A stretch of DNA of 64,000 nt from Ciona intestinalis (lineage: Eukaryota > Chordata > Ascidiacea > Phlebobranchia > Cionidae). Position numbers and translations under genes: made by a program. Positions within the stretch are counted from its first letter, which is position 1, and each line of letters opens with the position of its first letter. The stretch is taken from assembly GCF_000224145.3 (NCBI RefSeq), contig NC_020171.2, positions 1,619,008-1,683,007 of the forward strand, read 5' to 3'. Shown in pieces: positions 48,801 through 57,864 of the stretch. Under the pieces are notes generated by a model that had not been told where the DNA came from, searched no databases, and saw only the letters and a list, made by a program, of their open reading frames with translations.

Positions 48801-51800
48801 AGTCGTACAAAATGTGGTGAAGCCCAAGAAAGGTTCAAACCCTTTGTTACATCTACATTGTCCATTCCCAGCAGCATCAATATAGCATGAGCCGCTTATA
48901 CAACTGAAAGAAGAACACGGCTGTGTGGCTGCAAGCAAAGATTATGTAAGAATAATAATGGAGACAATAATTCTGGAACTTATTGTTACTTATTTAACTT
49001 TGTGTCATAACGACGGTCGTTTTAACACAGGTGTTGTATTCCATACACATCGTGCTTGCTTACGAGTAACCACAAATGTATTTCCATGTAACTTACATTA
49101 AGCAAAGTCTACTAGAATATTGCCCATGTATGTCAAGGTTTTATATAATACAGTTTCCCAGCCAAGTAAATGTTAGAAGTTAAAACAAGACCTACATAGA
49201 CAAGTAGTGTTATCAGCTTGAAGGGTGAAACCTGCATCACAACCACATGAGAAACCATCACGTGAAGTGATGCAATTTTGATCACAAGGATGGTGGGTGT
49301 ACTTGCATGCATCAAACACTGAAAAAAAATAAACATTTTTATGCTGCTTCTATTTATATAGATACATACCTACATATTTTTAAGGTGCTTCTGTTTGAAT
49401 AGGATACATACCAACATATTTTTAAGGTGCTTCTATTTGAATAGGATACATACCTACATATTTTAAGGTGCTTCTATTTGAATAGGATACATGAATGTTT
49501 GAACAAGAATCATATGAAATAAAAGGACTGATGGCGTTGTTTTAAGTGAAATATATATATATATATTTTAGTACACTAATCTAACCCTTGGACTGTAGCT
49601 TTTTTGTTCTACATTTCGTATCACTGAATTGAGTTATTTCTTTTAAGAATCATCTAATTTTATGACCACTAAATCAACAACAGATTCACATTTAAACACA
49701 ACAGGAATAACTTTTTTTTAGGTGGATTTATTTAGTGGGTATTTTAAGTGAAACACTTTAGATGGTTTTGTGTACAATTTCCAACATATTACATACCACA
49801 GTCTGTGCCAGGTATAGCTCCAAAATCAGAATATCCACAATTACAAGAACATGAGAATGAACCGGGTGTGTTAACACATGTAGCATTACTGTGGCAGTTG
49901 TTTAAGCCATTCGTGCATTCATCAATATCTGAAAGGAAATAATATTAACTAAGTTACTGATAGAGATCAAAAGGCTTACTGTAGCAGGTCATGCCACTGT
50001 CACTTTTAATAAATTATGCCTACAGTAAAGTTGAGGCATTAATATATTGTTTGTGTTATTGGCCACTTGGGACAAACTATATTATAGCAATAGGTCAGTC
50101 AAAAAATAGGTGCAAATTAAATATTACAATACTGTACACTACTGCTACAATTTATTTCCATATAAATTGTATACAATATGCCATCATGCTTACCAGTGCA
50201 CACTCCACTAACTGAGTTGTAACCACTAGCACATTTGCATATAAAACTTCCAACAGTGTTTATGCATTCTTCTGTCACAAGGTTACATGGATTCCTTTCA
50301 CATTCGTTTATATCTGGCAAACAATATTGATTTCTATTTGTTTTAATGGTATAATTTTCAAAAGTATAAACATATTACTAAAATAAGACATTCCTCAAAA
50401 TTATTAAATCTTGGGTGTGTACATAACAAACTACAGGACATTCCTAAATCATAGGATATTCCTCACACTAAAAGTTGTAGGCTCCTAGATGACTTTGCTT
50501 ACTGTTGTGCACCACCACTACACCAACACATACCCTACCTAAACAAAGCCTATCTAACAACGCCCAACCTAAACACCCAGCCAAACAACACTTAAGACAA
50601 ACAGCCTCTATCCAACTATGGTCATACCCCAGCCGAATATAAAAAATCCCACTTAATTAATTTAAGGAGTTTTTATAAACGAAAACCGTACCTGAGCAGT
50701 TGAAGCCATCACCGGAATAGCCTTGGTCACAAGCGCATTGGTAACTACCAACAGTATCGGTGCAGTTTGCAGATCCATGGCACGGCGATGCAAAACATTC
50801 GTTAATATCTGTAGGAAAAATACATGAATAACCATCGCATCAATTTAAATATGTGCTTATTGCTTCAGTATGTGTTTATAATGTGAAAAATACAAATTTT
50901 GTGTTTTAGTAGAGCTGTAAAAGTTGCGGTTAACTGCTGTATAGCAAATTTAAATTAGGCATGATTGTCGCCAAATTTTCCCGCCCCGTATCAATAACTA
51001 TATCAAGCGGTTGGTGATAACGTTTTTTTTATCGATTAGTGGGGAGTTTCTTGATCAAAGGCTTGATGTTATACAAAAATCGTGTATATTGTGGGAATAG
51101 ATTCCAGGGAATTTACTAAAACCAAATTTTAATTTAAATATATAGCCAGTTTTGAACAGACGTATGTAATTTACTCCATGTTATAAAACAAAGAGATTAA
51201 AATCAATCTCTTTGTTATAAAATACATACTTTCGCAGTTGACTCCTGTTCTGTTGTAACCAGGTATGCAAGTGCAAACGAAACTGCCGTTAGTATTTGAA
51301 CATTTTTCTATTGCGCTGCAGTTGTCTCTGCCTGTTTTACATTCGTCTATATCTGAAATATTCAAATGAAAATTTGTTATACGGTCCTATGGGTTATAAT
51401 ATATATAGTAGGGTGGGGGAAGATGGGACACCTTTACCACATAATATCTAAATATCCTGATCGTGTTTTAAACAATTACTAACGGTCAATGGGAGTCATA
51501 GTCATATAGTTTCATAATTTTTTGAACGTTCTTTGTTTAGTACTAAACGGGGGAAACAGACTGAAAAGTTGTCCCCTCTCCCCCCCACCTTACTATAGGC
51601 CTACGTTATGTTCAAGAAAGCATGGTTAAATTCGACAGTAGCGTTTGTGTGGAATACCTGTGCATTGGAATCCATCGCCAGTGTATCCAGGCTTACACGC
51701 GCATGTATGGCTACCAATGGTATCCGTACATATCGCTTGGGCATGACATGGGTTGGATTTGCATTCATCCAAATCTGAAACAAAGGTAGAATTAAAATAC

Positions 51801-54800
51801 AACCTAGACTGTGAACTGTAGCTACGAAAAAGTGATTTGGATTAACCGGTAACCTACACTATTTGTTTTTAAAAGTAACTTATCTGCCGTAACAAGTAAA
51901 AGGTTATTTGGCAGTTTTCAGTCGCTTTTCAGTACAAAAGAACGCTTACAGTTGAATGAACAAACGACCTGGGTATACTTACTGGTGCAATTGCCTCCCG
52001 TTCCTGTATAACCGGTCTTACACAAGCAAACGAATCCACCGTCTGTATTGACGCAATCTTCGTTAGCTACGCAGGTATTGGACCCATCGGTGCATTCGTT
52101 GACATCTGCAGATTGAACAGGCATATGAACATCAATAATATCCAAAGAACTTAAATTTGATAATGCCTGGCTTTGAGTATAAGTATGTCCTATGTCGGAC
52201 ACGTGATGTATGAAACAGAACACCATACAGACTAAGAATAATGTCTTTTAACGATCGTCGTTCAACCGTTAGTTTAATAATATATAAGACATTGGAAATA
52301 TAAACGTGAAGTTACTATTAAGAGTTCAAAACTTAAACCTTGACAGATGTTATGTGTCAAGTTCTTGGCGAATCCTTTCATACAGATACATTCAGAACTG
52401 CCGTTCAAATTGTTGCACCTTTCATTCAGACTACAGCGAGTTTTGTTAAGACCACATTCGTTGATATCTGGTGTAATACAAATGGTTAGAATTTGTGACT
52501 ACTGTGGCACAGGGAAGTATTTTATTACAAATTAGTAGGTTACATTAATCGGTCCCATTCAATGCAACACACCGTCTTTATCAAAGGTAAAAGAACACTC
52601 TATCGTAAACCCTAAATAAGAAGACTTGTATAGCCAAATCAATGTTGTTTTAGAAAACCCGGATAGCCTATGTAAGATTATACCTATACAACCCGCTTCC
52701 AATCGTTCAAAGCCAGATTTGCATTTGCAAGTAAAGTTACCAACTGTGTTGTTGCAGTTTTCGTTGTGTTTGCAAGGAGAAATTTGGGCTGCACATTCGT
52801 TAACGTCTAAAGATAGAAGTTGTATTAAACGAATACGGATTGTATTGACTATATTGCATAAGTGTCTTGATGAAAATGTGCAATTATTTATTTACCACAG
52901 CAACCAAATTCGGTTGGCATATTTGCTAACCTTCCTTTTATAATATCAAATTTTGCAAGGGATAAATAGCCTACCAAAAGCTTCGTTAAAATTGTTAAAC
53001 ATAATTGGTACTTAATTTTTCTACACACATACCTTTCTACATAGGCCTATACACACTCTAATATAAGCTATTTAAAATTGTTGGGTATACTTGGTACGTA
53101 ACTTTTTCCCTCACACAAACGTACCTGCGCAGACTCCAGAGATGTTTTTGGCAAACCCGCTGACACATTTGCAAGCGAAAGTGCCGTTAACATTGACGCA
53201 TTCTTCGTTGATAACACAAGTGTCACACACGTTCACAGCTACAAAAGTAAGTGTTGGTTTATAGAATCAAGTAAGCCACACTCGTTAGAGTTCAATTAAA
53301 ACGGAAAGTATTAGTTTGTATACTTTAGCTAGATAATTAAAGCAGAAATGTAACTCACGGTCGCATTCTCCGGTTGTCTCATTGAAGACAAATCCTTCTT
53401 GACACTGAAATGAAGTGTTGGTTTAAAAATGTTGATAACGTTAAAGGGTTGAAAGAGTTAAAAACTCATTTACATTTACCATTGGTGGTGGAGGCGGTGG
53501 AGGCATGGGCGGTCCTGGCTTGTTTGCCTCTTCGTCAAACACATAGGGAGGGGGTGGTGGTGGGGGCATAGGTGGTGAAGGCTTTGTGCTTGCTAATACC
53601 TCAAACGATTGAGCGGTGTGGGGGTGGTGGCAATGGTGGTGATGGTTTTCTGGTCGTNNNNNNNNNNNNNNNNNNNNNNNNNNNNNNNNNNNNNNNNNNN
53701 NNNNNNNNNNNNNNNNNNNNNNNNNNNNNNNNNNNNNNNNNNNNNNNNNNNNNNNNNNNNNNNNNNNNNNNNNNNNNNNNNNCACGGAGACAATAAACAG
53801 TAAGTATCGACTTACCAGTACACACACGGCCGGGCAGGGATGGACTTTCATCCACAAAGCCACTTCTACAAACGCATTCATGGGATCCAGGCGTGTTAAT
53901 GCAGTCAGCAAACTCGGAACAGTTGCCTCTGCTTATCTGATTGCATTCGTTCAAATCTGGGGTAAAAATAAACAATTTTATGCAAGAGCATATTTGGAAC
54001 CTGTAACGTTATGACACGGCCATCTTTTTGTAGGTTTTGTTATCTTGTGCTCGTTTATAATACACCACATGTGTAACTTTGTAGGCAATTCTTAGTTTGT
54101 ATATTCATTTTTTCTATATTTCGGTTTGGGAAATTTTTGTTTAGGAGTTTTGCCCAAGGAGCTTCGAAATCGACTTCTTCTGGTTAAGAGTCGAGCGTTC
54201 TATACTCACAAGGCTTTCAAATTAACACTGTATAGGATGACTCGTTAAAAGACAACTATATGATAGCATGTACGCTGTTGATGCCAGGCATATTATGCTT
54301 GTATTTTAAGCTCTTTCGGCTTTTGCAAACCGATGTTTCGACGTGTTATTCAGGTCGTCTTCATCAAGGTGAAAGACACTCAATAAACGCGAAAATGCTG
54401 ACATGTTAAGCAAGAAAACTATATAAACTATATACACAGTAGAACACAGTAGTTCTAAGGACTTCCAGTCAATTATAACTCAAAGTCTTTTTTACCTTGG
54501 AATCCGATAGATATATTTTGAGATGCAGCAATCTGGTTTAGTTGTTCCTGTATTGCGGTCTGGCATGCCACGGTCGCACAATTTGAAATGCTCAATACAA
54601 GACGACTCACAGCACTTTCGACTGTAAAAAGACATTAAGTTACAATCACATTAAAATACATTATATTCTATATGGGTGAGATCCAACAGCGAGGCCTAGG
54701 ATTTTGCCCAGAGTTGACTCATTACTGCAACACTGAGGGTACTACTGTATGGACCTCACGAGATTGTTGAAGCCTGTCGCTTCCCCCGAAGGCAGACGAC

Positions 54801-57316
54801 AAGGCTTTTAATTGTAATGGATGAGAGATCTTTCCTTGACAGCTCGGCCAAGGTTAGATGTTCAATTATATGGTTTAATTTCTTTTTTGTTTAATATTAT
54901 AACATATAAACTTTAGACACGAATAAAAAAGCACATTACAATAATTTATGAGCATAATATTATACATCGTCATGGTCCGCCTCGAACAAAAGAAAAATTT
55001 CGCCATAGTTATAAGCATAATTTTCAATGAGAACGGCCAAGGCAAACAATATCACAATGAAGGGCTTTCCAAATTTAACTTTAATCCGCCTCAAAAGACT
55101 TCTCTCGACCGTCACGTTTTGCTCCAACGCTTATGAAAAGGTGCTCGTGACGTAGGCAGGTATAAGGCTTATTATTTCTCTTTATTGTACGGTAAACAGG
55201 GGAATGGGTTAGGCCGCCCTGGCCCGTGACGGTCGCTCTGGTAGCGAACGGTATTGCCAAAATATAGCCACGTATAATGGGCTTGAGGATATGGTAAATT
55301 TACGAAAACTGTTACTTTTATTATTAATGTAGGATTCATTTCTTATGTCTATAGTATAGTTTTCAACTGTTAAATTGGAATTGTATATACTCCTTTTAAA
55401 TGCTGAATTTACCCATCGAATTTTTGGTGTGGTATAACGAACACTTTGAACACTTTTATAAATTATCGTTTTACATGAAAACGCAGCTGCATTTTGACAT
55501 TTTAATTCTAACTGTGTTACGGTGTGTACAGCTTTTGTAGGGCAAAGTTGAAACAACATCGCTCTAAGCTTGGGAGTAAAATATAATCAAATATAATCTA
55601 ACCCAACTATGATACATATCAACAGCATACATTGGTGTACCAGAACTATTTCATCTGGTTTTCAAGACTATTGTAATAAAATGTTTTACTGTTACAAAAA
55701 CCAAGACTCGAGTTACAAGTGCCTTTACATAAAGAACGATTTTGTATTTAAAGATGCACTTATTTTATAACAGACCAAAGCTAATCACCAAAAAGCATTA
55801 ATGCAAAAGCGTAATAAAAAAATATAGTAACGTGGGGAAAGATGGGACTCCTTTAGTTCTATTTTCTCGTCCAATTTGGTATAGTAAACAAAGAACTTTC
55901 AAAGAATTATAAAACCGTATCTTCGCGACTCCCATAAACCGTTGGTAATTGTAACATGATCAGGATATTTGAATATTAGGAGCTACAGGTGTCCCATCGT
56001 ACCCCGCAAAACTAAATGTACTACGAGGGACAATTTCTTCGGGTTTGAACATGGTCCAAATAAAACATTCTTACATACTGTATTTTAATTCTCAAGTTGT
56101 ATAACTGGATACAACTAGTCGCGAAAAAGTATTACAGCCAAAACGTTAACAAGTATATAGTAATAAAACTATAACAGTAGCCATAAATATGCTAATATTG
56201 TATTTGATAGCACGTTCTTTGTACTAGGGCTTAAGAAGTGGTGTTAACTTTATACGTTTATAGGCAAACATAGTTTTACAATTTATTACGAAATCCTATA
56301 TAGGTACTTGGACAAATATCTATATTTCTGATGTATTGTTACCAGAAAACAGAAGGTTTTAAAAACAACATTATACAGTAGGGTGGGGGAAGATGGGACA
56401 TCCTTTAACTGTATTTTCTCGTCCCATTTATTAGTAAACAAAGAACATTCAAACATTTATAAAACTATATCCCCACGACTCCCATAGACTGTTGTTAATT
56501 GTTTAAAACACGATCAGGATTCTTGGATATTATCTGCCAAAGGTGTCCCATCTTCTCCCACCCCACTATATCATGAAAATATGTTTAAGTTCGTAATACA
56601 TATATAGTTCTGTGGGGTAAGATGAGTATCGTTAGCACATATTATCCCATATTTTCTAATCGTTTTTTGAACAATTACCAACGCTTTTTAGAGTCGTGAG
56701 GAAGTATATAGCGCACAGTTCTGTAAATATTTTTGGTTTACTACCAAATGGGACGATAATAGGAAATTAAAACATGGAGAATTTTACGATACCCTACTAT
56801 ACAATAAATTATAAAGATATTCTCTAAGCGAAGCCAGTCAAATTCTTAACAAGGTACTTTCAGCTTCGCGGTACTTATTTACGAGTATTGAATTCAAAAG
56901 GTATTGGAATTCAACAAGACAAAGATATTGCGAAATTTTACAGCGCGTCAAGTTTCGTAAACACTAAATCTTTAACACTATGAGCACCAGATCAGGTCAG
57001 TTTTACACCACTTATTTAAGTTTAATTATATTCAAATAAGACCCTGATAACGCCATCCATTTAATTATAGCCTACAATTAGACTTCATTTTTGTATGTTA
57101 CGTTTTCGTAGCACCAGCTTTAACTATCATAATTATTTACACAACAATCGACCAACTGTATAAGCACCAGATAAGGATAAGATTCGCGGGTTTCACAATT
57201 ACAATAATTAATGTTTGATTTTAATATTTGTCATAAGTCCTACCTGATGACTGGCCCGTAGCCGAACGGGCTAACGCGATATATGTTATCGCTATAAATA
57301 ATAATTTCCACTTCAT
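21834..57316 (-). CDS. Giant mucin-like membrane protein (EGF/NIDO/AMOP/VWD/FN3/SEA)
   Basis: About 62 exons run from the ATG at 57316 to the TAA at 21834; they are listed by domain in the entries below. Visible exons other than the gapped one sum to 8,464 nt. The gapped exon must add a length of 3n+2, and then the whole frame closes. The protein is about 2,880 aa or more. Order: signal peptide, linker, EGF, Pro-rich stretch, about 15 EGF exons, NIDO, AMOP, VWD, beta-rich module, second EGF cluster, FN3 modules, Thr-rich mucin tract, SEA, two EGF, TM, short acidic tail. NIDO-AMOP-VWD followed by EGF and TM is the MUC4 plan; the long calcium-binding EGF and FN3 blocks go beyond it. It should be a secreted-face, type I surface glycoprotein. 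Orthology to MUC4 is not claimed. Confidence 0.85.
21955..22110 (-). mobile_element. SINE, partial
   Basis: gagttataacacaggtgttc, tttcatacacctcgtgccca and atggctgacaatttggacaa. Confidence 0.75.
22331..22490 (-). other. TM exon, form 2 (long juxtamembrane tail)
   Basis: Acceptor atctccacag. The coding frame is [17 protein letters not shown], then [10 protein letters not shown], a clear TM helix, then RRGRVKKS and a basic stretch ending SRGKYK. The exon can end in the in-frame TAA or splice at TACAA|GTAATA. It is homologous to the exon at 23703-23784. Confidence 0.8.
23703..23784 (-). other. TM exon, form 1 (short)
   Basis: Acceptor aatttccag. It reads [18 protein letters not shown], then VIIAVLAY, a clear TM helix with no juxtamembrane region. 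It ends TACAA|GTAAAA, the same codon context and phase as form 2. Confidence 0.8.
24750..25391 (-). other. Two membrane-proximal EGF exons
   Basis: 25256-25391 holds [17 protein letters not shown], a calcium-binding type EGF. 24750-24880 holds PYCLNGGSC and [13 protein letters not shown], a plain EGF. The join recreates GRIC and the frame runs into either TM exon. Confidence 0.85.
24917..25240. repeat. Local duplication and tandem MITE ends
   Basis: ttgaatagggtgttgtaata with flanks occurs at about 24884 and 25054. The MITE A right end (ggatatttggatattatgta ... ggtgtcccgt) recurs near 24955, 25105, 25145 and 25205, the last three about 60 bp apart. Confidence 0.8.
25935..26615 (-). other. SEA domain (two exons)
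   Basis: 26506-26615 reads [15 protein letters not shown]...[11 protein letters not shown] and 25935-26142 reads [18 protein letters not shown], then [14 protein letters not shown]. Length and strand pattern fit SEA, and GSVIA stands where the self-cleaving G^SVVV motif lies in MUC1-type SEA. Confidence 0.75.
26190..26330 (-). mobile_element. SINE, partial
   Basis: aatgaatgaatgtaagtgct, gttctgtttcatacacctca and gttaccacgtatgtaacttt. Confidence 0.85.
26781..28895 (-). other. Thr-rich mucin tract (five exons)
   Basis: Exons 28773-28895, 28609-28686, 28360-28392, 27818-28207 and 26781-26855. The translation is dominated by TTT, TTQ, TTE and SPTT motifs, for example TTQSPTTE. This is an O-glycosylation region. 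The largest exon is a degenerate triplet-style repeat (tgttgtag / gattctgttg on the plus strand). All five are entered and left in phase 1. Confidence 0.85.
27440..27535 (+). mobile_element. SINE fragment
   Basis: acgtggtgtatgaaacagaa, cacccgtgttataacgactg and ccaagataaataagttctat. Confidence 0.8.
29335..29645 (-). mobile_element. SINE, full length
   Basis: Tail near gaatgtattaaaaac, body gttacaacacgggtgttctg and tttcatacacctagtg, core gtgtcttgctcgaggacaca, and tRNA-like head caatggtagcagtgacgag ... gttacacc. Confidence 0.85.
30735..30835 (+). mobile_element. SINE fragment
   Basis: gcggtaactcgtaagaggca, then gtatgaaacagaacacccgt. Confidence 0.8.
31135..31372. repeat. About 54-bp intronic tandem repeat, 4-5 units
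   Basis: The unit is atgtgtaaaacatggggtga / aatttacacccaacaccctg / tactttaccaca, repeating near 31142, 31198, 31251 and 31300. It ends a few bases from the donor of the 31379-31488 exon. Confidence 0.85.
31626..31828. mobile_element. MITE, family A
   Basis: Ends gttaaggtggggaagatggg and gtgtctcatcttcccccaac. It ends about 18 bp from an exon. Confidence 0.85.
31980..32240. mobile_element. Two SINE fragments in opposite orientation
   Basis: 31980-32105 reads in the plus sense (aatcacccacaaagttacat ... gaggataaagtaagctacat). 32106-32240 reads in the minus sense (cgatataacacaggtgttcc). They are joined tail to tail. Confidence 0.8.
32448..32605. repeat. 71-bp minisatellite, two units
   Basis: Two units of ttataacatgggtgtcttct / tatacaccagacacacatgg. 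It abuts the exon at 32614. Confidence 0.85.
32935..33040 (-). mobile_element. SINE fragment
   Basis: aatgaatgtaaccaatttat, gtcgttataccccaggtgtt and catacacctcatgcccgctt. Confidence 0.75.
34463..34592. mobile_element. Small MITE, family C, copy 1
   Basis: Starts cacagtatcccgcgtgcgaa and ends cggatactgtgtacagccacc-like, with an inner palindrome gcgaattcgcatgcg. It matches 38557-38686 in the opposite orientation, and its left terminus is trimmed. Confidence 0.85.
35525..35665 (-). mobile_element. SINE fragment
   Basis: acttatttgttcttacatgg, then cggtcaatataacac and a short core. Confidence 0.6.
36565..36905 (-). mobile_element. SINE, with a second fragment beside it
   Basis: 36655-36905 is close to full length: aatgaataaatgtaacattt, gttttgtttcatacaccttg, gttaccacatatgtgacttt and a worn head near 36850. 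36565-36650 is another tail piece. Confidence 0.75.
36988..38361 (-). other. Post-VWD beta-rich module (three exons)
   Basis: Exons 38262-38361 ([17 protein letters not shown]), 37604-37768 ([18 protein letters not shown] ... [15 protein letters not shown]) and 36988-37166 ([10 protein letters not shown], then CGCQNGGTC). The pattern resembles the cadherin-like or Ig-like region that follows VWD in MUC4-like proteins. Confidence 0.65.
37185..37410 (-). mobile_element. Two SINE fragments
   Basis: 37185-37250 (aatgaatgtaaattatttat ... cgttataacatgg-like) and 37315-37410 (aataaatattatttcacg ... gtgcctgctcacaagttatc). Confidence 0.6.
38557..38686. mobile_element. Small MITE, family C, copy 2
   Basis: A 130-bp element with terminal inverted repeats: ggtggctgtaacacagtatc at the left and its complement gatactgtgtacagccacc at the right. 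GC-richer than its surroundings. In an intron. Confidence 0.88.
39700..40050 (-). mobile_element. Three SINE fragments in a row
   Basis: Starts near 39708, 39842 and 39938, each with aatgaat...tgtaacttatttat-like tails, and cagtcgttataacacgggtg in the last. They fill one intron with the MITE at 40141. Confidence 0.7.
40141..40322. mobile_element. MITE, family A
   Basis: Ends tatggtggggaaagatggga and gtgtcccatcttccccaccc. Confidence 0.88.
42005..42260. mobile_element. MITE family B pieces
   Basis: ttgtggggtaagatggatac at 42008 and tgttgggtaagatatagatg at 42111, with the core ttgtttactactaaacggcg. Possibly two broken copies. Confidence 0.6.
42735..43015 (-). mobile_element. Two SINE fragments
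   Basis: 42735-42880 (gaatgaatggttgtaacttg, gttatcacgtatgaaacttt) and 42893-43015 (cgttataacacgggtgtttt, accacatatgtaactttgtt). Confidence 0.75.
43340..43531. mobile_element. MITE, family A
   Basis: Ends ggtagggtggggtaagatgg and gatgtctcatcttcccccac. Confidence 0.85.
44055..44290. repeat. 71-bp minisatellite, degenerate units
   Basis: Inverted relative to the array at 63.4 kb: cagtgagcatgaggtgtatg and aagacacccatgttataacc, about three worn units. Confidence 0.65.
44775..44880 (-). mobile_element. SINE with a large internal deletion
   Basis: The tail aatgtatgtaacttaattta / tcctcgcatgg is joined directly to the tRNA-like head aaacccattacctctgggtt ... ctaaccactatgccacggca. Confidence 0.85.
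45238..45418 (-). mobile_element. SINE, head half
   Basis: ctgataatttagacaaccca, core gtgtcttgcccaaggacaca, and a tRNA-like head whose complement reads gtggctcagttggttagcgt (A box) and a worn B box. It starts about 8 bp from a splice acceptor. Confidence 0.88.
45738..46095. mobile_element. SINE (minus) followed by SINE fragment (plus)
   Basis: 45738-45990 minus: gaataaatgaatgtaactta, gttctgtttcatacacctcg, and a worn core near 45960. 46005-46095 plus: cgtaagcgcgcaaggtgtgt, gaggttaaaaagttac. Confidence 0.75.
46741..46945 (-). mobile_element. SINE, partial
   Basis: atggatgaatgcaacttatt, gttctgtttcatacaccttg and tagtgaccactgggttgg. Confidence 0.8.
47120..47190. repeat. 71-bp minisatellite, single unit
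   Basis: Reads aacatgggtgtctccttata, then cacacatggtgtattcaaac. Confidence 0.7.
48090..48300. repeat. 71-bp minisatellite, degenerate units
   Basis: catgggtgtttgtacacctc / atgctcactg, then tataggtgtctctttataca. Two to three worn units. Confidence 0.6.
48985..49095 (-). mobile_element. SINE fragment
   Basis: Reads cggtcgttttaacacaggtg, then catacacatcgtgcttgctt. Confidence 0.65.
49342..49495. repeat. 42-bp intronic tandem repeat, 3.7 units
   Basis: Unit ggtgcttctatttgaatagg / atacatacctacatattttta; starts near 49342, 49383, 49425 and 49466. Confidence 0.9.
51405..51598. mobile_element. MITE, family A
   Basis: Ends tagtagggtgggggaagatg and gttgtcccctctccccccca. Confidence 0.88.
53480..53657 (-). 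other. Proline-rich exon, 5' part lost in an assembly gap
   Basis: Reads [36 protein letters not shown] and then the donor gtaaat. The following exon starts [14 protein letters not shown]. Next to the gap lies another [10 protein letters not shown] in a different frame, so the repeat units or the assembly are irregular here. Confidence 0.7.
53658..53782. other. Assembly gap, 125 N
   Basis: A run of undetermined bases inside or beside the proline-rich exon of the mucin-like gene. Confidence 0.99.
53816..53956 (-). other. First EGF exon of the mucin-like gene
   Basis: [16 protein letters not shown], then [17 protein letters not shown] calcium-binding EGF in a phase 1-1 exon. Confidence 0.9.
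53995..54215 (-). mobile_element. SINE, diverged
   Basis: caccacatgtgtaactttgt, then gttttgcccaaggagcttcg and gaaatcgacttcttctggtt. Core and head are recognisable. Confidence 0.6.
54496..54621 (-). other. Second exon of the mucin-like gene
   Basis: Reads [20 protein letters not shown] and then [20 protein letters not shown] helical-looking linker with two Cys; no domain recognised. Phase 1-1. Confidence 0.75.
55209..55559 (-). other. Open frame of 116 codons in intron 1, doubtful
   Basis: ATG-initiated frame beginning [18 protein letters not shown]. No recognised domain, signal peptide or splice support. Confidence 0.15.
55826..56012. mobile_element. MITE, family A
   Basis: Ends agtaacgtggggaaagatgg and ggtgtcccatcgtaccccgc. 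Confidence 0.8.
56376..56572. mobile_element. MITE, family A, well preserved
   Basis: Ends cagtagggtgggggaagatg and gtgtcccatcttctcccacc, close to 195 bp, with TA flanks. A good reference copy. Confidence 0.9.
56609..56805. mobile_element. MITE, family B, well preserved
   Basis: Ends ttctgtggggtaagatgagt and catggagaattttacgatac; core ggtttactaccaaatgggac. A good reference copy for family B. Confidence 0.85.
57244..57316 (-). other. First coding exon: signal peptide
   Basis: [20 protein letters not shown], then GQSS and the donor gtagga. A textbook signal peptide, probably cut near residue 18-21. Exit phase 1. Confidence 0.85.
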
Positions 57317-57393
57317 ATTTGTCTCTGTATTCTCATAATCTTTAAAGTCTACTTGAGAAATTATAAAACGTAGTTGAAAATTCTTGTGGAAAT

Positions 57394-57648
57394 TCAGAAA
57401 AGTTTCGTCTCTTCGCTATCACTGTTCACGTAGACTGAATTGAGAATCACCGAGACGTGTTGTTGCGTCACAGGACCCACTGTGACGTCACATTTCAAGA
57501 CAATGCTCGTTGTTTCTTTTGGGAGTGCCGGTATAATGGAAAAGCTAACACAATCGAACAACGCGCACCATTCGGCCCGAAACGGTTGGGTAATCGCCGG
57601 CGCGTTAAAACGCCGAAGCTGGTTATAAAATTGCCCATAGTTCGCCAT
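57394..57648 (-). other. Open frame of 84 codons just upstream of the mucin-like gene
   Basis: ATG-initiated frame (MANYGQFYNQLRRF...) in a GC-richer patch with a tgacgtca motif. It ends 78 bp before the mucin-like ATG. It may be a 5' UTR, a promoter or a small gene; nothing recognised. Confidence 0.2.
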
Positions 57649-57864
57649 ACACCGACATATAGATATTAAACAGACTTGGGATAGGTTTTGTAAAATATTT
57701 ATCGTTGTTTATCATCTTACTGCGCGAAAACGCGAGTATTTTACGCACGCTTGAGCACGTTTGAGGAACTCAAGTGTTTTGTGCGTGAAATACGTAGAGC
57801 GGAATTTCCCTCGCCTACGTAAAATTATGCTCAATTACCCAGTAAACTGTCTATATTTTATGTA

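Larger units (their letters stand above)
47264..53404 (-). other. N-terminal EGF cluster (15 exons)
   Basis: Exons 53359-53404, 53125-53238, 52684-52806, 52339-52467, 51983-52105, 51658-51774, 51230-51352, 50692-50808, 50194-50313, 49797-49928, 49196-49318, 48765-48928, 48313-48535, 47840-48021 and 47264-47408. Most encode one calcium-binding EGF per exon ([70 protein letters not shown]). From 53125-53238 to 49196-49318 the exons are symmetric phase 1-1 units. Confidence 0.9.

Noticed and set aside
52626-52943. 105-codon plus-strand frame
   Set aside because: Antisense to an EGF exon of the mucin-like gene.
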